The notes under the pieces: generated by a model
Databases searched by the model: none
What the model saw: only the letters and a program-made list of their open reading frames with translations
What the model was told of the DNA's origin: nothing
Position numbers and translations under genes: made by a program
Part shown: piece by piece, positions 28,521-41,815 of the stretch
Layout: each line of letters starts with the position of its first letter
How positions within the stretch are numbered: position 1 is the first letter of the stretch
Assembly (NCBI RefSeq): GCF_014805625.2
Contig: NW_023998414.1
Coordinates: forward strand, 38,633,544-38,697,543
Source of the DNA: Glossina fuscipes
Lineage: Eukaryota; Arthropoda; Insecta; Diptera; Glossinidae
Direction of reading: 5' to 3'
Length of the DNA stretch: 64,000 nt

Positions 28521-31339
28521 CTTCTTCGTAGTAGACAAATAACAAATATATGCGTGTTTGTGTACACTTATGTACACATTGTTCGCCTTCCGAAGAATTC
28601 AATTGCTGTGTGCAAGTGGATTATCAAATATCGAATTTTATAGAGAATCTCTTTGAAAATCTGTGGTTAATTAATACAAGTATTTACAAAACTGCTGGGA
28701 CTGTCCTCTCTTCCTCAGTCTCTCTCTCTCTCTTTCTCTCTTTCTCTCTCTCTCTTTCTCTCTCTTTACTTTGTTAGATAATAAAAATACTTTGTAATCA
28801 CTTTTTAGTTACTAATAAAATTCAACAAATTTAAACTAGAGTCTTACAAGGACATGAGATAACCTAGAAAAATTAAGGAACAACTAGAAACTTAATTTAT
28901 TTTATTTAGTTATTCCATATTCTTTTTTTTTTTTTTTTTTGTTTTTATTATTATTATTAAAATTTGAATTTTGCAAAGGAAAACTTATTTGAATTCTTCT
29001 AAATTCATTATGCACATACATACATATATGTATATGTACTACTACCACTACTACTACTGAATAATTTAAAAATAGTAATATATGTAAAATGTAATATATA
29101 GTTTATTTACATTTCTATTCAAACTAAAAATTGTTTTTATTATATTGTTCAATTTATTTGAATTGAAATTTTACATAATTTAATTAGCTGATAACTGATT
29201 TTAGTTCGAATTTAGAGAGAAATAAAATATGAAAATTTTCAAAAGACTTGCTACTCTCTACTCTACAGGATAAATTGAAAGGATATTGCTTGGAAATTCC
29301 TTTAACATAGCTTAGCAATTCTTAGGGTACAAAGGTCGAAAGAGGAGAAGTATACGATCAAAAAAAAAAATAAAAAAATAAAAATATATATAAAAATAAG
29401 TAAAAACAAATAATAATTTAAATAATTTTGATTTTGCAATAGAAAGAACGATATTCCTTTCATATATCATCTCTTTCGATCTGTTTTCTCCATTCAATCT
29501 GTTCACACAAATCGAAATTGATCCTTTAATAACGGATTTCACTGCACAATGCTCGTGATTACATACTTACACGTAGATTATATGAGTTTACTCGAAACTT
29601 TCACTGTATAGGTGAGCACAATGCGTGACTTATGGCCTCTTAATATGCCATTTGAAGTTTCCGCTGGAAAGTTTAACATTGTTGATCGTAATATTTGTCA
29701 GCAGATCGTGTAGCAAGAGGGCATCGACTAACTTGCCTTGATTTTTCGCAAAGAAACACCATACCTTGCCACTATGAAAGCAATTAAGTCTCAGCGGCCC
29801 TTCACCGACTAGCGATCTTCACGACACACTATGATCGTGCAATATCATTTAGTCCGCGAGGAAACATTTGCCGCGATGCTAAAATTTATGATGTAAGGTT
29901 AAAAACAGGTGACGTACCGCGAGTGTAAGGCGACTATCTTAGGCATAAGGTCCACCAAAATATATACGCATATATACAGAACGATTACTTAGCCGTGCAT
30001 AAGGTATTTTTTCGTTGAATCTCATGTAATCTGGACAGAATCATTGCGCACTTTTCCGAATTGATCGTTTTACGAGATGTTTCCGGAACATCGTCAGGAG
30101 TATATATTTTTATCAGATCAGAGACGTTTAATGTTATTAATAACCTCTCTGTTTTTCTTTCTTTCGGTCTGTCTCTTTTACACACACACACACACACACA
30201 CACAATTCTTTACCCTTCTTAAAACAACTCAACTGACCTCAGATGATGAATATTCTTCCTTCTCCTTCTTGCTTCAGTCCGTCCGCATATTAATTTACCT
30301 ATCAATGAAATGAATATTAAAAAAAAATAAAAATACAAAAAAAAAAAAAAATGTTTAAAACATGCTTTATAATATCAATAATAAATAAATTTGTAACAAT
30401 AATTGAGTATTTTCCCTAAAATGTTTGATTAAGATGATGATTGTTATTGAAGAACACTTGAAATCGGTTAAAGTTTTCACTTGTTCCAATTTAGCATTAA
30501 TTAAGCAAACAATACCGCGAAAAATTTTATAAAATATTTCCACGCAATGACATTTCGCGGAACTATTTCTAACGGAAACATATTAATGCAGAACGTGTTC
30601 TCTTTTCGTCTGTGCCGCATTTTTTTTTTTTTTTTTTTTTTTTTTGACGCAGCTTTAAAAACTCGTTCTTTTTCTTTGCTTAATTGATAAACAAAATTTA
30701 TGTATATCACGGTTTTCAATGAATCAAACCAACCAAACCAATCAAACCAACCAAACCAACGAACCAAAAGCAACTACGAACGACATCTGTCATTATCGCC
30801 CAACTAAATAATAATTATGCATATAGATCTCGTGTCTGTCGAGTATGTCTATAGACGCACAGCATTCATTTGTGCGTTCGAAAAAAAAAAAAAAAAAAAA
30901 AACTTTATAAACTAAAGTTTTTTCTGCGGATTTCCATGCAATTTTATAATTTATTAAAAGTTTTAAAACATACATTTTTTTCACTTAGCATTAAACTTTT
31001 TCCACCCAATGCATTTGCTGCAAAAAAATATTGAATTCTGTACGCTTTTCATAACCTTCACACATCCTTCATTTTTACTGAAACGCTTCATATGAGCGAG
31101 ATAAAGTAGGAAACCAGATCGTTTATTTCCTGAAAAAGGAGGAAAGAAAAAGAAATGTCCTAAAACTTGTAAAGGGATTTTTTGCCATTCCCTTTTGCTA
31201 ATCGCATTTTTCATTTTTTCCCTTTTTTTCTTTTTTTTTTTTTTTTTTTTGCATTTATAAAAGTTGAAGATTTTATTAAATGTTGATAAATCATTTTATA
31301 CGTTCATTCTTTCAGAAAGCAAAAAAAAAAAAAAAAAAA

Positions 31340-31439
31340 NNNNNNNNNNNNNNNNNNNNNNNNNNNNNNNNNNNNNNNNNNNNNNNNNNNNNNNNNNNNN
31401 NNNNNNNNNNNNNNNNNNNNNNNNNNNNNNNNNNNNNNN
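31340..31439. other. Assembly gap, 100 N
   Basis: Poly-A on both sides. A single A homopolymer may be all that is missing. Confidence 1.
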
Positions 31440-31558
31440 AAAAAAAAAAAAAAAAAAAAAAAATATTCTTCCCATGGAAGAGTTTCGAAGAGAAATGCAA
31501 GTGCGGAGAGTTTACATCGAACGCATGAAGTGTTTTTCAATCACATATAAAACATATA

Positions 31559-31594
<36 letters not shown>

Positions 31595-33198
31595 TACATG
31601 TATATATAGTTACAGAGAAGAAGAGATAAGGAAAATGTATGTATCAATGATGTCGTTAATACATCTTCGTCACACAAAGAACAAAATATCATTTTTCAAA
31701 TATACCCTTCCGGGGTATATATAAAAGTTTTGTAGAACGATTTCCTTGACACACGACATATAAGTTCTCAATGTACCATGAACCATGTGATAGCGTAAGA
31801 AAAACTTTAAGAATGAGAAGATTTTCTTCCATTGATGACAGTAATGAAGAATTCAATTCTTCAATTTTTATATGCAACATGTTCCTTACCTTAGATAAGA
31901 CTGAAGCTGAAAATAAAACCTAGTGCGTTTCATTGACAATCAGGCCTTTCATAAGAAAGACGATAGATCTTCTTCTTTTTTTTTTTTTTGTAGTCCTAAA
32001 CAAAATATGTTAATAATTGGGTTATTCAAGTAGTAGTTATGGTTATGTAAATTTTAAAGTTCAATATTACACTTCAATCGTTGAATGATATTAAATCGAT
32101 TTTAATAATGACCTTAAACTGAATTTCGAACTTAAAGTTAAGCTATATATATATAATGATGCTTTACAAAGTCTCTGAATTCGTCAAACAATACTAGTTT
32201 TACCGGCTGCTGTCCATTTTCTCATATTGAATATAAAATTTATTTTTAAATGAAATCATTAAAATAAGCACTTAATACGTTACCATGGGAAAATTTTTCA
32301 TTAAAAGCACATTATAAAGTAAATTTAATAACCTGGAACACATGACAAACTATCAATTTTCTATATACATTTTTTTTTGTTTTTTTCCCCACTTTAATTA
32401 TCACTTCGACTTACGTTTAAGCACAATGTGATAGGGAGGGAACGCATCTGTATACATTTTCATGTCATCATTTCTCACTAACATGTCAATAATATTGACA
32501 TTAATTTGAACATAAAATCAGAAAACAAAGAATCCATATACGCATCTACGTGCATCGATATGTGATGCATGCGAATGAATAATATGCACTCTCTCCAAGA
32601 TCCGGCTGATAGCTAGCTATAGCCATAATGTATGTGTAAGCAATTTTGTTGCCAGCGTGTCTAATACTTACTCTTGAGGCTCTTTAATACACAATCATGC
32701 GTACTTAGTAAGTACATCAACAACAATACTAAAATGTATGACACTGCTACCAAAAGGAATAAGAAAAATTTTACTCAATAGCATATAAGTATATATGTTT
32801 AGATGATTATGTGAAAATATGCCTCCACATCGTACCAAACAAGCTAAGAAAGTGAAAGAACATATTTTGTCTTTTATGGCGATGTCTTCTTGACGTTGCC
32901 GTCATATTTTTTTTTTTTTTTAATAAGCATTTGTATGCTTTCTTTCATAATGTGTGTATGGGACTATGTATGTATGTACGCAATGTTTTTCTCGAAGCGT
33001 TTGCATGTGTGTATACACAATAAATATTCTGCGGTGTCATGTCAAGACAACCATTCATTTTCTAGTAACGTCTGCACATATTTAGGTATGTGCTTTTATT
33101 TATGTATAACAACGGCCAACAACAAACAATCATGGTCGTCATCGACGTCATTAAACAAAATGCTAAGGTACGTACGTACTGTGTATCTATATCTGAAA

Positions 33199-33240
33199 AG
33201 GCAAAAGCAAATGCAAATGCAAACGCAAACGCAAACGCAA
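33199..33240. repeat. Hexanucleotide (GCAAAY)n repeat
   Basis: Seven to eight units of gcaaat/gcaaac/gcaaaa. All six reading frames stay open here, which gives spurious Ala-Asn or Phe-Ala repeat peptides. Confidence 0.95.
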
Positions 33241-33783
33241 GTGATACAAGTTTAAGCATAAATGAAAAATCGGAGAAAACAAATTCCGAAGGTTTTTTTC
33301 ATTTCTTTTTAATGGCCTAGTTTTAGGCGAACATTTCAAAAACGTTTACATCGTCACCGCGAAAAATTTACGATTCACAAAATGTATTTAAAAAATTTTG
33401 CTATAATGAGTTAATGGTCACTTTTCCGAGTGCTTTTCTATTTTAGAAAAAACAAAATAAAAGAAAAAAAAATATAAAAAAATAAAAAATTATCATTGCA
33501 CTCTGGTCGTTGTTGGTTCACTGCCACCCATAAATTGTATACATTTTTATTGCAATTTAAAACTTTCTCTGTACGGATAAATTGTCTTCCCGCTATTCAA
33601 TTCCAATGGGTTCTCGTTAATATTTTACATACCTAGGTCTGCATCTATATCTCACACTTTCACGCAAATTTACATTTACATTTACATCATATGCTATTTG
33701 TTCCTTCTACTATTACGGCTGTTTTACAGTTTTACATATAATATCCAATAATAATCCAACAAATAAACACCAACAGCTAATAT

Positions 33784-33828
<45 letters not shown>

Positions 33829-35384
33829 CTTTGTCTCTTATAAATGTAATATATTCTTCTACACTATTCGTATGTGTAGCATGATATGCTAATTTTCTAC
33901 ATACAAACGTCATAGTTCACTTGTTGGCATTTTGCACATGCTATTTTTATAGAATGCCACATCTACATACGCATAAATTGTTATACACTCACACACATAC
34001 TCACACACTCTAGCTGCTCCCTAGCACTTGTAGTAGCGCACAATGTGTAATCATTAATTTTTATTTACGCGAATATAAACATACCAAATGAATAAACAGA
34101 CTGTTGTTAAAAAAAAAAAAAAAAAAAATCTTTTTGAACTCTTACAATCGCTTTAAGCGTGAGCGTGTATGTGGCCAAAGAGGCGCATTGCTTTAAGTGT
34201 CTTATGCGGTTTTTCATGTAATTTCGCGTACTTGTACTCCTATGCACAAAAATTGTTTTTTCTTTTCATTTGCTTTCTTTGTGTATTTATTATTCTATTA
34301 ATGCGATCTATCAAACTGAGGTACTTAACATTTTTTTTTTTTTTTTTTTTTGTTGATTTTGTTCTCTCACTTTGTTGGCGTGCGGTTGGGTTTTGCTGCC
34401 GTTTTTGGGTGATGATTCAATGGTCGTCCCAATTTTCATGTCATTAGTTATTTAGAATACTTAATGCCCATTTTCTCTTTTAAAACTCTTACGTTACTTG
34501 GAAGAACAATTAATTTTTTTTTGCCAAAATTAAAACTCAAGTTGTAAAAGACCTAACTCTGATTATTCGTCCTGTAGCGAGGAGTTTCGCAATCTGCAAT
34601 AGCAATTTGGATGTTTCTACTATGTTAGGCAATCTAAGCGATATTGAGGCCTATTGTACAGTTAATCATATCATTGATATCATTCCTTTTATTGATTCCC
34701 CTGCAAATAGATGCACATTCGTATCTTACGATTAAATGAAAAAGTTCAAATTTTTTTTAACTGACTGACTAATACAATGCTTGTACGAAAATGAGTTTGC
34801 ATCCCTTGTTAGCGGGAGATAAGATCGTACATTGCCGATTCGCATCACGGATATTATTTTCCTCGATCTCTGCTAAAAATGGCGATAGGTTAAATTTTCA
34901 AACAAACAGCCAAAGAAATTTGCTTAAGACAATTTCCTTTTACCAGAAATCACTGTAAAATTATGGTTGGTGCCGGTATAAAGGCAGAAAATTGTCAATC
35001 AAAACACTGACAAAGTTGCATTAATACATATTCAACCAAAGTTTTCGGATTCTCAACACAATCTATGATAAAATAATAATAATGTCAGGCCTATGTTGTA
35101 TTATAGTTACAAACGAAATACCTTTACGTTGGAATGTATTTGTAATGGTAAGAGAGCCATACAGTTGACGTTACAACGATTCTATCCTATCAGCAAGGAA
35201 TATGGTTTAGTTAGCTTCTTAGTGTTTGCATATGGTAAAAGATTATTAAGGTTGTTGCGTGAATGAAAGTTTGCGGGAAATACATTTATTAATCGAAAAA
35301 TGTAACCTTTCAAAACTGTTTATGTCTTTGCCTTACTTACAAGAAATCCATATATAAATATATAGAAGAGCTATTTGAAAACAA

Positions 35385-35730
35385 GTAAAAACAAAAAAAT
35401 GGAGACCACCCTTCAGTACTCTACACGTATTCGTCCAATATATTTATTTATATAGCGACTGGGAAGTCCAATCTAAGCCCGCGGGCCAAGACATGTCAGT
35501 CTAATGAATTTCATCACAATATCTCAAAAATTGCGAGCTATAAGTTAAGCGAGCATACAAAATACATGAAGAGGCAGATAGATGGAAAAACACGTTTAGG
35601 TCGAATCAGAAAGTGATTTGAAATCGATCAGATCTATCTCAAATAGTTTTGCATGCTGCATACATTCGTACAAACTTGATAGATCCTTTACCGACAAGTC
35701 GTGTAGCGTATGAAAAGTTTCGAACGAATT
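35385..35730 (+). repeat. Interspersed repeat family A, degenerate copy
   Basis: It starts aaacaagtaaaaac and continues with agtccaatctaagcccgcgg, atgaatttcatcacaatatc, tcaaaaattgcgagctataa, gaaagtgatttgaaatcgat and attcgtacaaacttgatag, in the same order as the other copies. Confidence 0.6.
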
Positions 35731-38700
35731 ACTTTTCTACCAACAACGACGGCTGTCTTGCTTATTATAAATAAAGCATACGATATTAGGAACGTTTAAC
35801 ACGTTTGTTTGTTTGAATGATGATAATGATGATTACGTTGTCTCCGCTTACACTATCCGCCTAAATGGCTAAGGCAATTATATGCGAACGGAAGTGTGAT
35901 CACACGTCTGCTTTCATCTTCTGCTAATCTCTTTTCCCACCGAATTGGCAGCGTTGCCAGCCAATCATCCGAGACATCTTTATCTCATTCGTCAGAGTCA
36001 TATTTTAGCGTAACCTATTTACTCTTATCCTATAATGAACGATCAAAACAAGATCTGACTTTGATCCTTATTTTAATATAATTGTTTCTATCTGCAAAGC
36101 AATATCTTGGCATCATTTGTAAATTCTATAAAATTTATGCAGAACTGTTTTAGTTCGATGTAGAACTGCGTACGAGCTGGGAACTCTCGCGTTTTGAAAT
36201 CGCGCCGTTATTTGAAATCTTTCTGGAACATAATCGAAAATATTTTGTACTTTATACTATGCAAACTTGCTATTGCTATACAGTGCTTTCTATTAAAAAT
36301 ATTTTATTTGCATTTATTCAGATTTTCACATAATAGTACCCTATCCGGCCGTTATGCTCTATGTAATCAGTCAATAAAATTTGTATTAACGATAATAACG
36401 AGCTAAAGTTGTCTCGCCTACATATCATATAGACTGACTATATTCGACGAACCTCGTCTTCAGTCAATGGAATTTCAAGTTCTTTTTTCAATGATGAAAT
36501 TTATAATTGCGTAATTATGCCTGAAAAGACCTCACGTTTCTGCTTTTATCATCAACATTTACGCTCTATTGAGAATATTGAAGTGAAGGTCTTTAAATCA
36601 TTGAATTTCGTGCATGTCTCTTTATCTCTTATGTCATTTTCTAGTTAGTCAATCTCCCCCGTCTTTGATGATCTGAAAATTTGAAATCTTGTTATTAAAA
36701 TGATGATTTTTTTTTTTTTTTTTTTTTTTATTATAAATCGTTCACATTTTAAAATAAAAAAAAAAAAAAAAAAAGTCCAAGCATTGAAATACTCTGCAAT
36801 AAAATAAGATTTGTCTCAATTTTTATGCGTGCAAGTACTCGTCAAAGTTATTATAGTTTTTGTGTGGTGGCTGTAAAAATATGTAAGCTTCATCAGACTC
36901 TTGAAAGGATTTTTTTGCATTCGAGGACTTTCAATATTCATCTGCGGGTACACGAATGCGTAATTGTAACAATTTAATGCCAATTAATTTAAATAAAAAT
37001 ACAAATAGACCAAAAAAAAAAAATAAAAAATATTCCATGTCTTATTATAGCTATCACAACAACAACAACAACAATGATAATAATAATAACAAATTGAAAG
37101 TATGTTATAAATCTCTTTTAATCTCGACATAGACAAGCAATTGTACGAATTTAGTTGTAAATGATGTTTTATATAGGCCAGCGTATCACGTAGGCATAAT
37201 AAAATTGAAGTAAGTGAAAAAATAAATACAATACATTATACATACACACGGTCATCAAATAAATGTTTGTTTGTTTGTTTGTTTTTTTTTTTCTTTTCTA
37301 TTTCTTCACAAATAATGGCAACATCCAAACAACATATCGAAAAAAAAATTTTGATCCACATCTCAATCAGAAATGTGCTCTTATTTACATATACTTTTCG
37401 AAGCACAAAATGGATGCCCCTATATAAATAAAATTATACTTGAAGAGCCACACATCGTCATCATCTTCTTTCGTAAGCGAAATCGTAAGCCTTTTAGGAC
37501 GAAAAAAAAAAAAAAAACACAATTTACATTTACAACCACCAATATTTGTAAAAAAAAAAAAAAAAAAAATTAAATTCTCTCACATGGAATTTTACATATG
37601 TATGAAGTCAGTCAGATTATAAGTAACATACATGCAATTTTTCTGAATATATATAAAAACTTTTCTATATTTTTCAATGCATCAATATGTATGTATGTAT
37701 TTATGTAGTTTTGCATTTTTATTTTTCAATCGAATAAAAGAATTCTCTTTATTCCGTATTCCGAAAATCACGTTTAATTTATCGGAAAAATTCTACAAGC
37801 GTTTAATTCATAAAATCATTTCGATCAATATGAGAAAATTATGTCATAACTGATTTAACATTCGTTTAAATACGATTTAGTTAGAAATACATTTCCCATT
37901 GTGGGATTTCAGACGATAATACGTATTGAAGAACAAATGCGTGGTCAGAGATCAAACGTTCTGACAATGTCTGTCTCGATTAGTTTTTTTTTTCTTTTGT
38001 ATATATATATGACCAATCACTCAGGGGATGCCGGTGATCCGTGTAACCGAATGACGGTTGGAAAGTAGTGAGATGAGAGAAAGAGATAAGGAAGCGGCTG
38101 TAGCCTAATGGATGTGTGACCGATGCGTTGATTGCCGATTGAACCGCCGAAGATAGTGTTGTGGAGTAGCGATTCTTACTTGCTCGGCCATTCATGCGAA
38201 TAATTGTGTGATAGATTGTGTGCAGTCAGCAAGTTTATATGAGGAATTCCTTCCATCCATATTTGAGAGCACAATGGCCGCAATCTCTTTCAATTACTTC
38301 ATTATACATCAGACATATACATTGGAGTGGCAGTTAATCATGAACCTGTCATTCGACTGAACTGAATATCGTAGCCGCTAAACGCAAACGTAATGAACAG
38401 TTAATTACGATTATTCAATCAAAAAGCAGTCGATTATTTTCTTCCTTTATTCATACAACAGTAGGTTATGTTCACTCACTTTCTTCACTTTCCGCTTTAA
38501 AACAGGCGTATACCTGCTCACGAAACGGGAAAAGAATATGCTAAACACATATACATACATTCGAAGCAGCCGTCCATTTAGTTTAAAAATTTTTTCAATG
38601 GCTATGCTCTTAATTCACTTATCATTCAAGTTATTTATTAAGACTTTGTTGTTTTACAATAATCATCTGTACTCTGCTTGTAATGAGACGGAATAAGATT

Positions 38701-40019
38701 TATTTCCTATGATGATAGACTAAACTATCGATTCATTCTTTTTGCTATAATTGTGATAGAATAGTGATGCAATGAAATATTGTAACTGATATTGATTTAA
38801 GAGATAATATATATTAGTTTGAGGAAAAAGAAATCCATTATTTTTTCGGTAGATGGCTGCGCACTGATACATTTCTCGTAAAGTATATACATATATATAA
38901 AAATATATACAAAGATGATCGTGCAATAATTACTTTTTAAATCTTATCAGTTGAAATGTATTTGAAATTCGTTAGTAAACAGCGAAAATGCGAACGAACG
39001 ACTCAATGACATATCGAAGAGACATTCAGAAGTTAATAAATGTGAAAAGTCCATCAATTCATCTCTGCTCAAATTCCCTTTGACCGAATTATGCTATAAG
39101 CCAGATTACGCACACTTACATGCGCATATATCCTCACTTACCAGTTGGATTTGCTAAAACAACGAAAACTATACATACATGCTCGCATTTGTTTTAATAT
39201 CCTTTGATGACAGTAACAAACTGTTGAAAATTGATAAACTTGAGTGACAACAACAGTGAAAAACTCACTTTGACGTCATTGCTTTGCTTTACTGTTTATT
39301 TTTGTAATACACCACCAGACGACACACGTGTATACGTTAAACAATAAATATTTTTCTGTAATATTGTCAATTACAGTAACGGTATATTTAGTCTTTTTGA
39401 ACGGAAGTTATACAATTGTTTGTTGTCGTTGTTTCATATTACTTTCTGAAAGGTCAATAAATGCCTGCATACATACGTTTATTTGTATTGATTTTGTGCA
39501 TTTTTGAACATTTTTTTTTTTTTTTCTTTTTCAAAGCTTTAAGAGACCAGCTCTTCGATGGAATGAAAATTTTTGCCTTCAAATAACAAAAAACATATAA
39601 AAAAATTATATTCGCATCTTGCATACCCATCACTATGTTTCTCGCATTCTACTCACCAAGTTCTTTTATTTACATATATGCGTAGCGTTAGTATTCTTAA
39701 AAGAAACAAGTAATCACAATGCACCACCGATCATTCATTCATTTTAAAATTAATCCATTTTTAGACAGATAATAAAATCTGCATTTAAGGAGTGTACAAA
39801 CAAAATGGTTGATGGACGTATATTCTCTCAATATTTGCCCGTAAGAAGTAGAGTGCTTCGTAAAGTAAATATGGAAAATTTCAATTTTCTAACTTTTCTA
39901 ATTTCCGAGGAGCGAACAAAAATCCAGAAATATGTTGCGTTAAAAAGAAAACGTAGTTGCATTCAGTTTACACTCCACAGCGCGATTCTGCTCTAAACAA
40001 TTTCGACCATTTGCAGTAT
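35731..40019. other. No gene seen
   Basis: T and A runs at 36709-36730 and 36757-36774, (GTTT)n at 37262-37282, and a possible tRNA-like block near 38093-38155. The remainder is unstructured AT-rich sequence. Confidence 0.6.
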
Positions 40020-40144
40020 CAACCTGCGCGCAGAAATCTCCAATGTTTTGACCAACTTTAAAATCGACATCATTTCATTCATTTGCCACACGGATGAACG
40101 GACGGACATGGCTAAATCAACTCAGAATTTCACGCTGATCAAGA

Positions 40145-40175
<31 letters not shown>

Positions 40176-40930
40176 CTATAGGGTGGTCGGTCTTTGAAGC
40201 TTCAGTTTGGGTGAAGCTCGAATTTGATTGCCGAACGCGGCCCAGCTAGAAAATCTCGCTTATATTCGCCTATATCACGTGAATCTATATGAAAATAATC
40301 CGTCGTGATTGGCCGAGTAGGCAAGAGTCTCGACTAGCAACTTTCAACGGGTACGTGGGTGCAAATCTCAAGTGCGGTAAAGTTTTTAATAAAGCCGACA
40401 GCCTTAGATGTTAGTGCTTTTTAAGACTTAAGTCTTAGAATTTATTCTCTGGCTAAATTTATAATAATAACAATAATAATAATAATAATGATAATATATG
40501 AAAATACCGTTTCAAACAAGCTAAACAAATTTAAATTTAGCTTTCAAGAAGTATGTTTACCAAAGTTTTGAAAACTACATATACGTGGCCTATTGACATT
40601 AACAGGAGAAACAAACAAAAAAAATGAAAAAAACGAATTTAATTTTCTTTTTTAAACGATTCGAATTCGTTCTATTTTGTTTTTTTTTTGTTTTTTTTTT
40701 TTTTTTTTTTCCTGTTAACGGCATGCAGACCGCATATTTTTATAGCTATGTTCGCCTAAAGCATCGAAAATAGACAATTTGTAGTGTTTAACACGACCAA
40801 ACGAGAAAATTCCACTCATATTCATCTATTAGGCTAAACGAATTACAAATTCGGCTTTCCAAGACTATTTTTATCAAATTTTTTCGAAATTTATTATTTT
40901 CGGCCCCAAGCCATATATATACGAACGTTT
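40020..40930 (-). repeat. DINE-1-like repeat and duplicated block, interrupted by SINE copy 2
   Basis: 40095-40160 reads gaacggacggacatggctaa then cacgctgatcaagaatatat, the reverse orientation of the INE-1-like core. A further block occurs twice. It is split around the SINE (gaaaatctcgcttatattcg at about 40250 and agctaaacaaatttaaattt at about 40518). It is also found intact at 40812-40890 (gaaaattccactcatattca ... ggctaaacgaattacaaatt). The intact version serves as a near pre-insertion site for the SINE. Confidence 0.5.
40298..40494 (+). mobile_element. tRNA-derived SINE, copy 2, with target-site duplication
   Basis: This is the same family as the copy at 21.6 kb. Box A is canonical (tggccgagtagg at about 40310-40321). 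Box B is decayed (gggtgcaaatctc). The 3' body agccttagatgttagtgc ... cttagaatttat matches copy 1 with few differences. The tail is (ATA/AAT)n at about 40460-40494. A 12-bp direct repeat, tatatgaaaata, flanks the element (40286-40297 and 40495-40506). It sits inside an older dispersed repeat (see 40200-40930). Each copy keeps one good promoter box: box A here, box B in copy 1. Confidence 0.85.
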
Positions 40931-41407
40931 TAAATGAAAACATGAGATGTAGTTGTAGTCTTCGGAATGAAAATTTAAATCAAATTACTTTGGCATTTTT
41001 TCTTCGCGCTGAGAAAATTCGCAAAAAAAAAAAAAAAAAAAAAAAATTAAGTGATTTACGCAACAGTTGAACGAAAAATACAATATTGTTAAAGAAACTC
41101 AGTAACTGCCAGCGAGCCAGCCAGCCAGTCAGTTACGAACATGCATTTAAACACACATTCAGACGTTTAAGCAAAAGTGCGTTAAAAAGCAACTTTTTCA
41201 ATTACATAATAAATATAATGCAAGAAAGGAGAATATAAAAATCGGAACACGAACACATTATATAATATTATCGACACATGTTTAGACGTACATACAGAGG
41301 GAAACATATTATTCAATTTATTAAAAATTAAATTGATGTAATGCTAGTAATTTTCAATCTAACAGCATTATCATCATTGTCAGCCCCATGACTGACTGAC
41401 TTACTTA

Positions 41408-41439
<32 letters not shown>

Positions 41440-41784
41440 ATCACTATCACTATCCTGTCATGGGTGATTTCCTTATTCTCTTTTACTTTGCTTCTTGCCA
41501 TCGTAATATCTTTGAAAATCTTTAACTCAATAGCATTAAATATGAAAAGATGGCATAACTTTTATTGCTTTTCTTCTTCTTATCTTTTTTGCAAGACATC
41601 ATATGATGGTACACAACCGTCCGCGTATCTTAACGATACCGATACCGATTGTGGTAATAATTGCCTGATTTTATTTGAACAAGTATTACATGCTATCCGC
41701 TTAGGCGTCCAGGTACAGAGGTGTTCTCAATCAAGCCTTCTAAAGGAAATGGGGAAATTTCTATGACAATTCAATATATCACGA

Positions 41785-41815
<31 letters not shown>

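Larger units (their letters stand above)
27916..35384. other. No gene seen
   Basis: Microsatellites listed separately, (CA)n at 30178-30203, (TA)n at 31565-31591, A runs at 33786-33825, and one N gap. 29580-29960 is noticeably less AT-rich than its surroundings but has stops in all frames and no motif that I recognise. Confidence 0.6.

Noticed and set aside
32890..33255. 121-codon open frame on the + strand
   Set aside because: It runs through a T tract and the hexamer repeat, has no recognisable domain and its composition is like that of the surrounding intron.
41464..41766. 100-codon frame with a hydrophobic, signal-like start
   Set aside because: It follows a CT microsatellite; a frame of this length is expected by chance in 64 kb, and no family match is apparent. 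It could be revisited if transcripts are found.
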